Positions 33,492-42,782 of a stretch of 64,000 nt of DNA are shown here, piece after piece. Under the pieces are notes generated by a model, which had not been told where the DNA came from, did not search any database, and saw only the letters and a program-made list of their open reading frames with translations. The position numbers and the translations under genes were made by a program. The stretch comes from Streptomyces chumphonensis (GTDB lineage: Bacteria > Actinomycetota > Actinomycetes > Streptomycetales > Streptomycetaceae): positions 248,001-312,000 of the forward strand of contig NZ_JACXYU010000002.1 in assembly GCF_014779715.1 (NCBI RefSeq), written 5' to 3'. Each line of letters opens with the position of its first letter. The stretch's first letter is position 1.

Positions 33492-35287
33492 GCGGGTACT
33501 CCTGTTTCGTCGTGTAGTGCGGGTGCCGTGGAGGACACCCAGAAGCGGATGCTCTCGGCGAGCACCGCGAGCGCCACGACCCCCGCGAGGACCGTGAGCG
33601 CGACGGGGAAGGTGGCCCCCGTGGACCACAGGGCGGCGAGTGCGACGGCCAGTGTCCGGCCCTCGTGCCCCCCGACCGCACGCACGAGCAGCAGGGGCGG
33701 CGCCCCGGCCGCACCGCGGATGCGGTACACCGTGTCGTAGTGATGGTAGGCGACGGCCGCCACCAGCCCGAAAGCCGCGGGCAACGCTCCGTTCACCTCG
33801 GAGCGCGCGGCGAGTACCAGCACGGTGCCGTACTCGGCCGCCCGGAACAGCGGCGGGACCAGCCAGTCGAGCGGGCCCGCGAGCGGACGGGCCACGGCCG
33901 CGCCCGACAGGAGCGCGTAGCCGCCCGCCGCGAGCGCCGGCCACCCGCTGCCGACCGGTGCCGCCAGGGCGGTGCCGAGCACCAGGGCGGCGCCCGCCCC
34001 GGCCGCCGCGAGGGCGGGCAGCGGGAGCGGCAGCCGGGCGGCGAGGGCCGCCAGCGGCCCGGTGTCGGCCAGGTCGCCCAGGGCGCGGGCGGCCTGCGGG
34101 GTGCGCCGCGTGCGCCGCGTCACCGAACGCAGCACCCGGCCGGCGGTGGTGTAGGAGGCGGCGAACAGACAGCCGACGATGAGGACGGTGAGGGTCAGGC
34201 GCGGCGTCGTCAGAGCGGTCAGGACGGCGATCAGCGCCCAGCGTTCCCCGATGGGCAGGACGACCATGCGGCGCGCCCACACCGTCCAGCCGACGCGGTC
34301 CAGCCGGCCGGAGAGCGCGGCGGCGGGGCTCGCGGACGCGGCGGCCTCGGGGCGCCCACCGTCCCGCGGCCGCTCGTAGTGGTCCCCCTCGGCGAAGGAG
34401 AAGTCCACGACGTGCCGCACGGTCTGCACGACCATCGCGGCGAGCGCGAGCCCCCACACGTCGTCGCCGCCGCGCGCGGCGCCCAGGGCCAGGCCCGCGT
34501 AGAACGCGTACTCCTTGGCCCGGTCGAACGTGGCGTCCAGCCAGGCCCCGAGGGTGGAGTAGCGCAGCGCGTAGCGGGCCAGCTGCCCGTCGGCGCAGTC
34601 CAGGACGAAGGACGCGAGGAGCAGCGCCCCGGCCGCGACGAAGCCGGGCCGGGTGCCGGTGGCCGCGCAGCCCGCCGCGACGAGCGCGGTCAGCAGGGAG
34701 AGGGTGGTGACCTGGTTGGGCGTCATGCCGCGCCGGGCGCACCAGCGTGCCACGTACCGCGAGTACGGGCTGACGCAGAAGGTGGTGAAGAAGCCGTCGC
34801 GGGGCTTCACCGCCGAGCGCAGCCGCACCTCCTCCTCGTCGACGGCCCCGGTGCGCTCGCGGGCGGCGGCCAGCTCGGCGGCGTCGGCGGGCACGGTGGC
34901 GACCAGGACGCCCAGCTCGGGGCGGTACACGGGTACCCCGTCGGCCTCCAGCAGCTCGGCGGCGCGGTCGGGCAGCGACGCGCCGTCCGACCCGGCCGCC
35001 TCCAGCGCGCGGAGCAGCCGCGCCCGGGCGGCGGGCCGCGCGGTGACGGCTCCGGGGAGCGCGGCGAGGGGATGACGCGGGTCGGTCAGGCCGAGGCGCA
35101 GGCTGTGCGGGTGCCCGGTGAAGCGGTGGTCGACGACGGCCACGCGCTCGGGTGCGGGGACGTCGGCCAACCGCGCGAGGACGTCGGCGGGCCCCGAGGC
35201 GGCGTGCACCGTGAACCCGAGGGAGCCCAGGTCCGCTACCAGCGGCGAGCCGACGGCCGGCTGACCGGTGAGGATGGCGGTCGACAG
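33488..35287 (-). CDS. DUF5941/CDP-alcohol phosphotransferase fusion, probable CTG start
   Basis: About 599 residues. Residues 1 to about 150 look like a degenerate nucleotidyltransferase domain ('STAILTGQPAVGS...'). Next comes a CDP-alcohol phosphotransferase with a complete signature ('DCADGQLAR' and 'GAWLDATFDRAKE', all Asp present), and then a C-terminal multi-helix DUF5941 region. No ATG/GTG/TTG is available before the conserved 'STAILTG' start: an in-frame TGA lies 9 bp upstream of CTG 35287, and AAGGGAG has suitable spacing to it. The first standard start, GTG 35209, would remove about 26 conserved-looking residues. It is the first gene of the operon. Confidence 0.8.
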   Translation of the reverse strand: MSTAILTGQPAVGSPLVADLGSLGFTVHAASGPADVLARLADVPAPERVAVVDHRFTGHPHSLRLGLTDPRHPLAALPGAVTARPAARARLLRALEAAGSDGASLPDRAAELLEADGVPVYRPELGVLVATVPADAAELAAARERTGAVDEEEVRLRSAVKPRDGFFTTFCVSPYSRYVARWCARRGMTPNQVTTLSLLTALVAAGCAATGTRPGFVAAGALLLASFVLDCADGQLARYALRYSTLGAWLDATFDRAKEYAFYAGLALGAARGGDDVWGLALAAMVVQTVRHVVDFSFAEGDHYERPRDGGRPEAAASASPAAALSGRLDRVGWTVWARRMVVLPIGERWALIAVLTALTTPRLTLTVLIVGCLFAASYTTAGRVLRSVTRRTRRTPQAARALGDLADTGPLAALAARLPLPLPALAAAGAGAALVLGTALAAPVGSGWPALAAGGYALLSGAAVARPLAGPLDWLVPPLFRAAEYGTVLVLAARSEVNGALPAAFGLVAAVAYHHYDTVYRIRGAAGAPPLLLVRAVGGHEGRTLAVALAALWSTGATFPVALTVLAGVVALAVLAESIRFWVSSTAPALHDETGVPA

Positions 35288-35609
35288 ACGAACTCACTCC
35301 CTTGTCAGCGGTCCCCGTCCGGGGAGGTCCGGCCCTTTCCGGACGACGGCAGGGCAGCGCACAGGGGCGCGCCATCGCCCGTTCGGGGGGCAGCGCCTCG
35401 CCAGAGGCTATCCGATCGCCGGAAGCTGCTGTTCACCACGCATTCACCCGACCGGACTTGCCGCCGTGACGTGCCCCGCCCCGGCGGGCCCCGGCGTGGC
35501 CCCGGCCCGCGACCGGGACCGGGCGGTGGGGTCCGGGGTTCCGGCCGACGGCTGGGCGCGGCGCGGGGACGCATGCGCGGACGACGACAAAAGCCCAGCT
35601 CAGCGCACA

Positions 35610-35624
35610 TGACAACGGGTTTCA
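35610..35624. promoter_or_regulatory. Candidate Zur box upstream of the zinc exporter gene
   Basis: TGACAACGGGTTTCA agrees at 11 of 15 positions with the Streptomyces Zur palindrome TGAAAATGATTTTCA. It lies 117 bp upstream of the exporter start. A possible promoter follows (TTGCAC 35633-35638, TTCACT 35656-35661, 17-bp spacer). The rest of the 450-bp gap 35288-35740 shows no gene. Confidence 0.5.
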
Positions 35625-35740
35625 GCGCCGCGTTGCACATACCCCCCGTCCGTAGTTCACTGGACGACCGTGGGCGGCGAAACGATCGTCCACGGCGCGG
35701 CACGTCGGCGCGCTCGGTGCGAGTGGGAGGCGGAGTTCAC

Positions 35741-36670
35741 ATGGGTGCGGGGCACCAGCACGGCGGTCCACCCCCGGAGGGGACCGCGTCCACGGCCTAC
35801 CGGGGAAGGCTGCTCACGGCGCTGCTGATCGCCGTGACCCTGCTCGGGGTGCAGGTCGTCGGCGCCTGGCTGACGGGCTCACTGGCCCTGCTGGCCGACG
35901 CCGGTCACGTGGCGACGGACGCGACGGGCATCGCCGTGGCCCTGGCCGCCATCCACTTCGCGAACCGGCCGGCGTCCGGCCGGCGCACGTTCGGGTTCGC
36001 GCGGGTGGAGATCCTGGCGGCCCTGTTCAACTGCCTGCTGCTGCTCGGAGTGGGCGGCTACATCCTCGTGGAGGCCGTGGAGCGGTTCCAGGACCCGGCG
36101 GACGTGCCGGGCGGGACGACCGTCGTCATCGGCCTCGTCGGCCTGGCCCTGAACTGCGTCTCGCTGAGTCTGCTGATGCGCGGGCAGAAGGAGAGCCTCA
36201 ACGTCCGGGGGGCCTTCCTGGAGGTGCTGGCGGACACCCTGGGCTCGCTGGCCGTCGTGGTGGCGGCCGTGGTGATCATCGTCACCGGCTGGACCCGGGC
36301 CGATGTGATCGCCTCCCTGGTCATCGCGCTGATGATCGTGCCGCGCACCGTCAAGCTGGCGCGTGAGGCGCTGGACGTCCTGTTGGAGGCGGCGCCCAAG
36401 GACGTCGACCTGGACGAGGTGCGCCGGCACATCCTCGCCGTCGACGGGGTCGAGGCCCTGCACGACCTGCACGTGTGGACGATCACCTCCGGCATGCCCG
36501 TCCTCTCGGTCCACGTGGTGGTGGACGAGGTCGTGCTGGACACCGAGGGGAACGAACGCGTCCTGCACGATCTGCGCGACTGCCTGGGCACCCACTTCGA
36601 CGTGGAGCACTGCACGTTCCAGCTCGAACCGCACGGCCACGCCGAACACGAGGCGAGGGTCTGCCACTGA
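35741..36670 (+). CDS. zitB: Cation diffusion facilitator zinc exporter (ZitB-like)
   Basis: A 309-residue CDF transporter with six membrane helices. The metal site is formed by 'LLADAGHVATDATG' (helix 2) and 'LEVLADTLGSL' (helix 5), the HD-HD arrangement typical of zinc CDFs. A cytoplasmic His-containing C-terminal domain ('LHVWTITSGMPVLSVHVVV') follows. In S. coelicolor the exporter next to idi is zitB, activated by zinc-loaded Zur; the same neighbour and a Zur-like box occur here. ATG 35741 follows GGGAGGCGGAG. Confidence 0.88.
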   Translation: MGAGHQHGGPPPEGTASTAYRGRLLTALLIAVTLLGVQVVGAWLTGSLALLADAGHVATDATGIAVALAAIHFANRPASGRRTFGFARVEILAALFNCLLLLGVGGYILVEAVERFQDPADVPGGTTVVIGLVGLALNCVSLSLLMRGQKESLNVRGAFLEVLADTLGSLAVVVAAVVIIVTGWTRADVIASLVIALMIVPRTVKLAREALDVLLEAAPKDVDLDEVRRHILAVDGVEALHDLHVWTITSGMPVLSVHVVVDEVVLDTEGNERVLHDLRDCLGTHFDVEHCTFQLEPHGHAEHEARVCH

Positions 36671-36759
36671 TCCGCCGATCCGCCGATCCGCCACTGAGAC
36701 GGACGACGTGTGGGGGGCGCGGTCCCGTCCGGTGGCGGCACGTCGGATAGAAAGACCAC

Positions 36760-37320
36760 ATGAGCAACGACACCGCGGCCCCCATCATGCTGGAACTCGT
36801 CGACGAACAGGGCACGACGATCGGCACGGCGGAGAAGCTCTCCGCCCACCGGGCACCGGGCCGCCTGCACCGCGCGTTCTCCGTCTTCCTCTTCGACGAG
36901 GACGGCCGGCTGCTGCTCCAGCGGCGCGCGCTGGGCAAGTACCACTCCCCCGGTGTGTGGTCCAACACCTGCTGCGGCCACCCCTTCCCCGGCGAGCCGC
37001 CGTTCTCCGCCGCCGCCCGGCGGGTACGCGAGGAGCTGGGCGTGACCCCGGCCCTGCTGGCGGAGGCGGGCACGGTGACCTACAACCACCCCGACCCGCT
37101 CTCGGGGCTGGTGGAGCAGGAGTACAACCACCTCTTCGCGGGACTGCTCCGGGCGCCCCTGGCCCCGGACCCGGAGGAGGTCGCCGAGACGGCCTTCGTC
37201 ACCCCGGAGGAGCTCAAGGCGCGGCACGAGAGGGACGTGTTCTCCGCGTGGTTCATGACGGTGCTGGACGCCGCGCGTCCGGGGATCCGGGCCGCCACCG
37301 GCGGCCTCGGCGGCTGGTAG
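36760..37320 (+). CDS. idi: Isopentenyl-diphosphate delta-isomerase, type 1
   Basis: A 186-residue Nudix-fold enzyme interconverting IPP and DMAPP. Catalytic Cys is in 'NTCCGHPFPGE' (about 70), metal-binding Glu in the Nudix-like 'AARRVREELG', and catalytic Glu in 'VEQEYNHLF' (about 117). It supplies allylic primer for the squalene operon 9 kb away, as well as for general isoprenoids. A short tandem repeat of ATCCGCCG precedes the gene at 36669-36693. Confidence 0.93.
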   Translation: MSNDTAAPIMLELVDEQGTTIGTAEKLSAHRAPGRLHRAFSVFLFDEDGRLLLQRRALGKYHSPGVWSNTCCGHPFPGEPPFSAAARRVREELGVTPALLAEAGTVTYNHPDPLSGLVEQEYNHLFAGLLRAPLAPDPEEVAETAFVTPEELKARHERDVFSAWFMTVLDAARPGIRAATGGLGGW

Positions 37321-37332
37321 ACGGCCGAGGCC
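37303..37332. terminator. Hairpin overlapping the idi stop
   Basis: Arms GGCCTCGGC (37303-37311) and GCCGAGGCC (37324-37332) surround a 12-base loop holding the stop codon. It separates convergent idi and the ATPase gene. Confidence 0.55.
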
Positions 37333-37348
37333 CCGGTGGCGGCGTCCG

Positions 37349-37819
37349 TCAGGCCGCGAGGAGCGGCAGGGCGGCCCAGATGATCTTGCCCCCGGTCGCG
37401 GTCGGCTCCACGTCGCAGGCGCCTCCCGACTCGGCGACCACCGCCTTCACCAGGAGCAGCCCCCGCCCGCCGAGGTGCTCCTCGGCGGGGTCGGAGGCGA
37501 GCGCCTTCGGTCGGTAGGGGTGGCCGTCCTCGACGGCCACCCGCACCCACCCGTCGCCGAGCGAGACCTCGACACCGAGCCGGGGGGAGAGCAGCGCCGC
37601 GTGGCGCACGGAGTTGGTCACCAGCTCCGAGACGATGAGCAGCAGCCCGTCCAGGATCTCCGGGGAGACCGGGGCCCGCTGCCGCCGGATGAGGTCCCGC
37701 ACCGCGTGCCGCACCTGCGGCACGGAGGTGTCCAGCGCGGGGGCGGTGAACCGCCAGGCGCCTTGGTGGGCCTCCGCGCCGCGTGGCGGTGGCTGCAGGG
37801 CTCTCCCGCTGCTCTCCAT
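37349..37819 (-). CDS. Anti-sigma-factor-like ATP-binding protein (RsbW/HATPase_c)
   Basis: A 156-residue stand-alone HATPase_c protein. The N box 'LLLIVSELVTNSVRHA' (about 61-76) and G boxes 'VAVEDGHPYRP' and 'GGRGLLLVKAVVAESG' are in order. Such proteins are numerous in Streptomyces and act as serine kinases or anti-sigma factors on STAS-domain partners. No cognate sigma or anti-anti-sigma gene is adjacent. ATG 37819 is preceded by CATCGTGACC with no strong binding site. Confidence 0.86.
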   Translation of the reverse strand: MESSGRALQPPPRGAEAHQGAWRFTAPALDTSVPQVRHAVRDLIRRQRAPVSPEILDGLLLIVSELVTNSVRHAALLSPRLGVEVSLGDGWVRVAVEDGHPYRPKALASDPAEEHLGGRGLLLVKAVVAESGGACDVEPTATGGKIIWAALPLLAA

Positions 37820-38089
37820 CGTGACCGGCACCCGCCCTCGTCCGTCGTGCGTCCGTGGCCCGCCCAGCCGTCGTACCGAGGTCGGGGGGCCTCCTTCCCC
37901 CCGAGTGTTGGCCCGGGCCGCCGCCGGGGAGGGACCTGCACGCAATTGGGCGTCTTCCGACGTGTGCCGACGGACCGGGATCGCGCGGGACCGCACGACG
38001 ACGGCTCCTGAAAGGTTTCTGCGGCTTTCCGGGCCGCATGCCCGGATTCGTACCCGAGTCCGGTCCGTCCGCCCGGAGAGCGGTGGGGG

Positions 38090-38500
38090 CTACCGGCCGA
38101 GTTCGTAGTCGAACCAGATCCGGTGCGTGCCGTCCGCCTCGACCGCGACGCCCCCGCCTCCGGTGATGCCGGCCAGGTCGCCCGTGCCGCTGCCCGGAAC
38201 GACGACGAAGAACTCGCCCGCACGGCCGCCGTCGCCCAGGGTGGTCGCGGCGTGGGCGAAGTTGAAGCGGCCCGTCCGGCCGTGGAGCGCCCCGTCGAAG
38301 GACTCCATCGCCACGTACGTGCCCACCGCGGTGGACTCGTCGAAGGCGGCGGTGAACAACGTGGTCGAGCGCCCCGCCACCTCGCCGTCGAACCGCTTCT
38401 CCATCGTGGACACCCCCACCGGCACCGCGGTGTCGATCTGCGGGCCGGGCACCGGCGCGGGCGTGAAATCGGCAACTGTGAACGTTCCTGAAGCGCGCAT
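38090..38500 (-). CDS. DUF3224 domain protein
   Basis: A 136-residue beta-barrel-like protein: 'MRASGTFTVADFTPAPV' start, 'STMEKRFDGEVAGRSTTLFTAA' and 'GSGTGDLAGITGGG', the pattern of DUF3224 (allene-oxide-cyclase-like fold). No enzymatic role is established. Single gene, divergent from the enoyl-CoA hydratase. Confidence 0.85.
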   Translation of the reverse strand: MRASGTFTVADFTPAPVPGPQIDTAVPVGVSTMEKRFDGEVAGRSTTLFTAAFDESTAVGTYVAMESFDGALHGRTGRFNFAHAATTLGDGGRAGEFFVVVPGSGTGDLAGITGGGGVAVEADGTHRIWFDYELGR

Positions 38501-38585
38501 GCGGGCAGCGTATTCCGGGCCACTGACAACGCGTCGGCACAGGCCGGACGTCGCGGCCCGCCACAGGGGCCGTAGCATCCCGGCC

Positions 38586-39356
38586 ATGGAGTCAGGTCTT
38601 CAGTGCGGGCGGCGGGACGGGGTCGCGACCGTGCGCCTGCACCACCCCGCCAAACGCAACGCGATGACCGCCGCCATGTGGCGGGAGCTGCCCCCGCTGC
38701 TCGACGACCTCGCCGCCGACGCCGCCGTGCGGGCCGTGGTGCTGACCGGCTCGGGGGCCACCTTCTGCGCCGGGGCGGACATCGCCAGCCTGCGCGGGGA
38801 CAGCGCCCCGCAGGGGCTCGCGCTCGCCGCCGAGGAGCGTCTGGCCGCCTTCCCGAAGCCGACGCTCGCCGTCGTGCGCGGGTTCTGCGTGGGCGGCGGC
38901 TGCCAACTGGCCGTCGCCTGCGACCTGCGGTTCGCGGCCGAGGGCGCCCGGTTCGGCATCACCCCGGCGAAGCTCGGCATCGTCTACCCGGCGCCCTCGA
39001 CCAGGCGGCTGGTGGAACTCGTCGGACCGTCGGCCGCCAAGCACCTGCTGTTCTCCGCCGAGCTCATCGGCACCGACCGCGCCCTGCGCACGGGGCTCGT
39101 GGACGAGGTGCTGCCCGAGGAGGGGCTGGACGCGCGGGTGACGGAGTTCACCCGCGCCCTCACCCGGCGCTCGCAGCTGACGCAGGCCGCCGCCAAGGAG
39201 TTCGCCGCCGGACCGGCGCGGCCGGACCGCGTGCGGTACTGGAGCGGGCAGGCGGCGTCGGGCACGGAGGCCCAGGAAGGCGTGGCCGCGTTCCTGGAGC
39301 GCCGCGCCCCCGTGTTCACCTGGTCTCCGCCGACCGGGGCGGGACCGTCGACCTAG
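38586..39356 (+). CDS. Enoyl-CoA hydratase/isomerase family protein
   Basis: A 256-residue crotonase. Oxyanion-hole regions are 'FCAGADIASLRG' (about 62) and 'CVGGGCQLAVACDLRF' (about 100-115). The second catalytic Glu of classical hydratases is replaced in 'FGITPAKLGIVYPAP', so it may be an isomerase or a different crotonase. ATG 38586 is the start; the stop is 32 bp before the SCO6745-family gene. Confidence 0.88.
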   Translation: MESGLQCGRRDGVATVRLHHPAKRNAMTAAMWRELPPLLDDLAADAAVRAVVLTGSGATFCAGADIASLRGDSAPQGLALAAEERLAAFPKPTLAVVRGFCVGGGCQLAVACDLRFAAEGARFGITPAKLGIVYPAPSTRRLVELVGPSAAKHLLFSAELIGTDRALRTGLVDEVLPEEGLDARVTEFTRALTRRSQLTQAAAKEFAAGPARPDRVRYWSGQAASGTEAQEGVAAFLERRAPVFTWSPPTGAGPST

Positions 39357-39388
39357 TCAGATAAGCAAGCGCTCAGTAACGTGGCGGC

Positions 39389-40252
39389 ATGACGACTCTC
39401 CACGCGCGGGCCGGTCGGCGCTGCCACAACATGGTCAATCCGCTCCACTCGACCGTCTACTTCTCCCCCGACACCGGCGAGGAACTGGCGGCCCTCGGCA
39501 TCACCGACCCCCGGGCCGTCTACTTCACCACCCGCGCGGCGGCCTTCGGCGCCGTCGGCCCCGGCGTCGTCGCCGCGACGTTCTACAGCTTCGACCACGC
39601 CCTGATCGCCCGGCACCTGCCCGCCGCCTGGCGGACGGCCACCCCGCAGCAGGTGCTGGACGCCCGGCTGCGGGCCGCCGACCGCACCCTGCGACGCCTG
39701 CTGGGTGAGGAGGCCGTCGCCTCCGCGGAGATGGCGGAGGCGGCCGAGCTGGCCCTGCGCGCCACCGAGGCGTGCGAGCGGGGAGCACGTCCCCTCTACG
39801 CGGCCCACGCCGACCTGCCGGTGCCCGAGGAGCCGCACCTGGCCCTGTGGCACGCGGCCACCCTGCTGCGCGAGCACCGGGGCGACGGGCACCTGGCCGC
39901 CCTCATGGGCGCCGGCCTGACCGGACTGGAGGCCCAGGTGAGCCACACCGCGACCGGCAAGGGCATGAGCCCCAAGTGGGCCCTGGGCACCCGCGGCTAC
40001 ACCCGCGAGGACTGGACCGCCGCGCAGGAACGGCTCCGGGCACGCGGGCTGCTGGACGCCGACGGGGAGCTGACCGAGGAGGGCGTGGCGCTGCGCCGCG
40101 CGATCGAGGAGGACACCGACCGCCGCGACCGTGCCCCCTACGAGCACCTGGGGGCCGCCGGCGTCGAGCGGCTGACGGAGCTGGGCACCGTCTTCTCCGG
40201 GGCCGCGCTCCAGGCGGGCGCCTTCCCCGCCGACATGTTCGGCAAGGGCTGA
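39389..40252 (+). CDS. SCO6745-family protein
   Basis: A 287-residue, mostly helical protein beginning '[17 protein letters not shown]' and containing '[13 protein letters not shown]' and '[17 protein letters not shown]'. The C-terminal part looks like a winged-helix/MarR-like unit. The family is known by its S. coelicolor locus name and has no assigned function. It sits between an enoyl-CoA hydratase and tex. Confidence 0.82.
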   Translation: MTTLHARAGRRCHNMVNPLHSTVYFSPDTGEELAALGITDPRAVYFTTRAAAFGAVGPGVVAATFYSFDHALIARHLPAAWRTATPQQVLDARLRAADRTLRRLLGEEAVASAEMAEAAELALRATEACERGARPLYAAHADLPVPEEPHLALWHAATLLREHRGDGHLAALMGAGLTGLEAQVSHTATGKGMSPKWALGTRGYTREDWTAAQERLRARGLLDADGELTEEGVALRRAIEEDTDRRDRAPYEHLGAAGVERLTELGTVFSGAALQAGAFPADMFGKG

Positions 40253-40313
40253 GCGGCCCCGGCGCGGGCGGGGCTGCCGCCGCCCGTCGGCGCGGCCTGC
40301 CACAATGCGGGGC

Positions 40314-42728
40314 GTGACCGCTACGACCATCTCCATCGAAGCCAGGATCGCCGACGAACTCGGCGTCGCCGAGCGCCAGGTCCGGGCCGCCGTCGAGCTC
40401 CTCGACGGCGGCTCGACCGTGCCGTTCATCGCCCGCTACCGCAAGGAGGCCACCGGCACCCTGGACGACGCGCAGTTGCGCACCCTGGAGGAGCGGCTGC
40501 GCTACCTGCGGGAGCTGGAGGACCGGCGCGCCGCGATCCTCGAGTCGGTGCGCACGCAGGGCAAGCTCGACGCCGCCCTGGAGGCGCGCATCCGCGCGGC
40601 GGAGTCCAAGGCCCGCCTGGAGGACATCTACCTGCCGTACAAGCCCAAGCGGCGCACGAAGGCGCAGATCGCCCGGGAGGCCGGGCTTGAGCCGCTGGCC
40701 GACGGCCTGCTGACCGACCCCTCCGTGGAGCCGGCCGCGGCAGCGGCGGCGTTCGTCGACGCCGACGCGGGCGTGGCCGACACCGCCGCGGCGCTGGAGG
40801 GCGCGCGGGCGATCCTCACCGAGCGCTTCTCCGAGGACGCCGACCTCATCGGTGAGCTGCGGGAGCGGATGTGGCGGCACGGCCGGCTCGCCGCGAAGGT
40901 GCGGGACGGCAAGGAGGAGCAGGGCGCGAAGTTCGCCGACTACTTCGACTTCGCCGAACCGTTCACGGAGCTGCCCTCGCACCGCGTGCTGGCCATGCTG
41001 CGCGGTGAGAAGGAGGAGGTCCTCGACCTCACCCTGGAGCCCGAGGCGAGCGCCGAGGCGGCGTCGGAGCCGGGACCGACCGCCTACGAGCGGGCCGTCG
41101 CCGCGCGATTCGGCATCGTCCACCGGGGCCGCCCGGCGGACGACTGGCTGGCCGAGACGGTGCGGTGGGCGTGGCGCACGCGCGTGCTGGTGCACCTCGG
41201 GATCGACCTGCGCACCCGGCTGCGCCAGGCGGCCGAGGACGACGCCGTCGGCGTCTTCGCGGCCAACCTGCGGGACCTGCTGCTGGCCGCGCCCGCCGGC
41301 AGCCGGGCCACGATGGGCCTGGACCCGGGCCTGCGCACCGGCGTGAAGGTGGCGGTGGTGGACGCCACCGGCAAGGTCGCGGCGACCGACACGATCTACC
41401 CGCACGCCCCGGCGCGCAAGTGGGACGCCTCGCTGGCGACCCTCGCCGCGCTGGCCCGGGAGCACGGCGTGGAGCTGATCGCGATCGGCAACGGCACCGC
41501 CTCGCGGGAGACGGACCGGCTGGCCGCCGACCTGCTGGCCCGGGAACCGGAGCTGGGCCTGACGAAGGTCATGGTCTCCGAGGCCGGTGCCTCGGTGTAC
41601 TCGGCCTCGGCCTTCGCCTCGCAGGAGCTGCCGGACCTGGACGTCTCCCTGCGCGGCGCGGTCTCCATCGCCCGCCGCCTGCAGGACCCGCTGGCGGAGC
41701 TGGTGAAGATCGACCCGAGGTCCATCGGCGTCGGCCAGTACCAGCACGACCTGTCCGAGGTGAAGCTCTCCCGCTCGCTGGACGCGGTGGTGGAGGACTG
41801 CGTGAACGGCGTCGGGGTCGACGTCAACACCGCCTCGGCGCCGCTGCTGTCGCGGGTGTCGGGCATCGGCGGCACCCTGGCGGAGAACATCGTCGCCCAT
41901 CGCGACGCCAACGGTCCCTTCCGCAGCCGCACCGGGCTGAAGTCCGTGCCCCGCCTGGGGCCCAAGGCGTTCGAGCAGTGCGCGGGCTTCCTGCGCATCC
42001 GGGGCGGGGACGACCCGCTGGACGCCTCCAGCGTCCACCCGGAGGCGTACCCGGTGGTGCGCCGGATGGCGAAGGCGCACGGCGGGGACGTCGCGGCCCT
42101 CGTGGGCGACTCCACGGTCCTGCGGACACTGCGGCCCGCCGACTTCGTGGACGAGACGTTCGGCCTGCCGACCGTCACCGACATCCTGGGCGAGCTGGAG
42201 AAGCCCGGACGCGACCCGCGTCCGGCCTTCCGCACGGCGGCGTTCAAGGAGGGCGTGGAGAAGCTCGCCGACCTGAGCCCCGGCATGGTGCTGGAGGGCG
42301 TGGTCACCAACGTGGCGGCCTTCGGCGCGTTCGTGGACGTCGGTGTCCACCAGGACGGCCTGGTGCACGTCTCGGCGATGTCGAAGTCGTTCGTGAAGGA
42401 CCCGCGCGACGTGGTCAAGCCGGGTGACATCGTGAAGGTGAAGGTCCTGGAGGTGGACGAGGCCCGCAAGCGCATCTCGCTGACGCTGCGCCTCGACGAC
42501 GAGCCGGGGAAGGGCCCGGGCGACGGTCGGGGCGGCCGCCGTGGCGCCGTGCCGGCCCGCCGGGAGGGCGAACGCGGCGGGCAGCGCGGCGGCGGCGCAC
42601 GCGGTGACCAGCGCGGCGGGCAGCGCGGGAGCGGGCAGCGCGGCGGCCGGCGGGACGGCCGGCAGGGTGGCGGCGCCCCGGCCAACGACGCGATGGCCGA
42701 GGCCCTGCGCCGCGCCGGGCTGCGCTGA
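40314..42728 (+). CDS. tex: Tex-family RNA-binding protein with RGG tail
   Basis: An 804-residue protein: N-terminal Tex helical domain ('[19 protein letters not shown]'), YqgF-like RNase H fold ('[16 protein letters not shown]', about 330), helix-hairpin-helix ('[20 protein letters not shown]', about 503), and an S1 RNA-binding domain ('[20 protein letters not shown]', about 658). After S1 a Gly/Arg-rich tail of about 50 residues with many RGG/GQRGG units follows. GTG 40314 is chosen; ATG 40305 is in frame. No ribosome binding site is seen, and CACAAT lies 7 bp upstream, so it may be leaderless. Confidence 0.92.
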   Translation: MTATTISIEARIADELGVAERQVRAAVELLDGGSTVPFIARYRKEATGTLDDAQLRTLEERLRYLRELEDRRAAILESVRTQGKLDAALEARIRAAESKARLEDIYLPYKPKRRTKAQIAREAGLEPLADGLLTDPSVEPAAAAAAFVDADAGVADTAAALEGARAILTERFSEDADLIGELRERMWRHGRLAAKVRDGKEEQGAKFADYFDFAEPFTELPSHRVLAMLRGEKEEVLDLTLEPEASAEAASEPGPTAYERAVAARFGIVHRGRPADDWLAETVRWAWRTRVLVHLGIDLRTRLRQAAEDDAVGVFAANLRDLLLAAPAGSRATMGLDPGLRTGVKVAVVDATGKVAATDTIYPHAPARKWDASLATLAALAREHGVELIAIGNGTASRETDRLAADLLAREPELGLTKVMVSEAGASVYSASAFASQELPDLDVSLRGAVSIARRLQDPLAELVKIDPRSIGVGQYQHDLSEVKLSRSLDAVVEDCVNGVGVDVNTASAPLLSRVSGIGGTLAENIVAHRDANGPFRSRTGLKSVPRLGPKAFEQCAGFLRIRGGDDPLDASSVHPEAYPVVRRMAKAHGGDVAALVGDSTVLRTLRPADFVDETFGLPTVTDILGELEKPGRDPRPAFRTAAFKEGVEKLADLSPGMVLEGVVTNVAAFGAFVDVGVHQDGLVHVSAMSKSFVKDPRDVVKPGDIVKVKVLEVDEARKRISLTLRLDDEPGKGPGDGRGGRRGAVPARREGERGGQRGGGARGDQRGGQRGSGQRGGRRDGRQGGGAPANDAMAEALRRAGLR

Positions 42729-42741
42729 CGGCTGCCGCCGT

Positions 42742-42774
42742 CCGTGGGGCGCCGACAGTGCCGGCGCCCCACGG
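42742..42774. terminator. Terminator between tex and the nitroreductase gene
   Basis: A perfect 13-bp stem (CCGTGGGGCGCCG, 42742-42754; complement 42762-42774) with a 7-base loop, between convergent genes. Confidence 0.88.
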
Positions 42775-42782
42775 GGGCCTTC

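Noticed and set aside
32742..35375. One 877-codon minus-strand frame ending in the nucleotidyltransferase
   Set aside because: Only the last 250 codons are protein-like; the rest is an out-of-frame reading of the DUF5941 gene, so this is not a fusion.
36669..36693. Three ATCCGCCG units before idi, considered as a regulatory repeat or CRISPR-like element
   Set aside because: Too short and contiguous; simple slippage repeat with no spacers.
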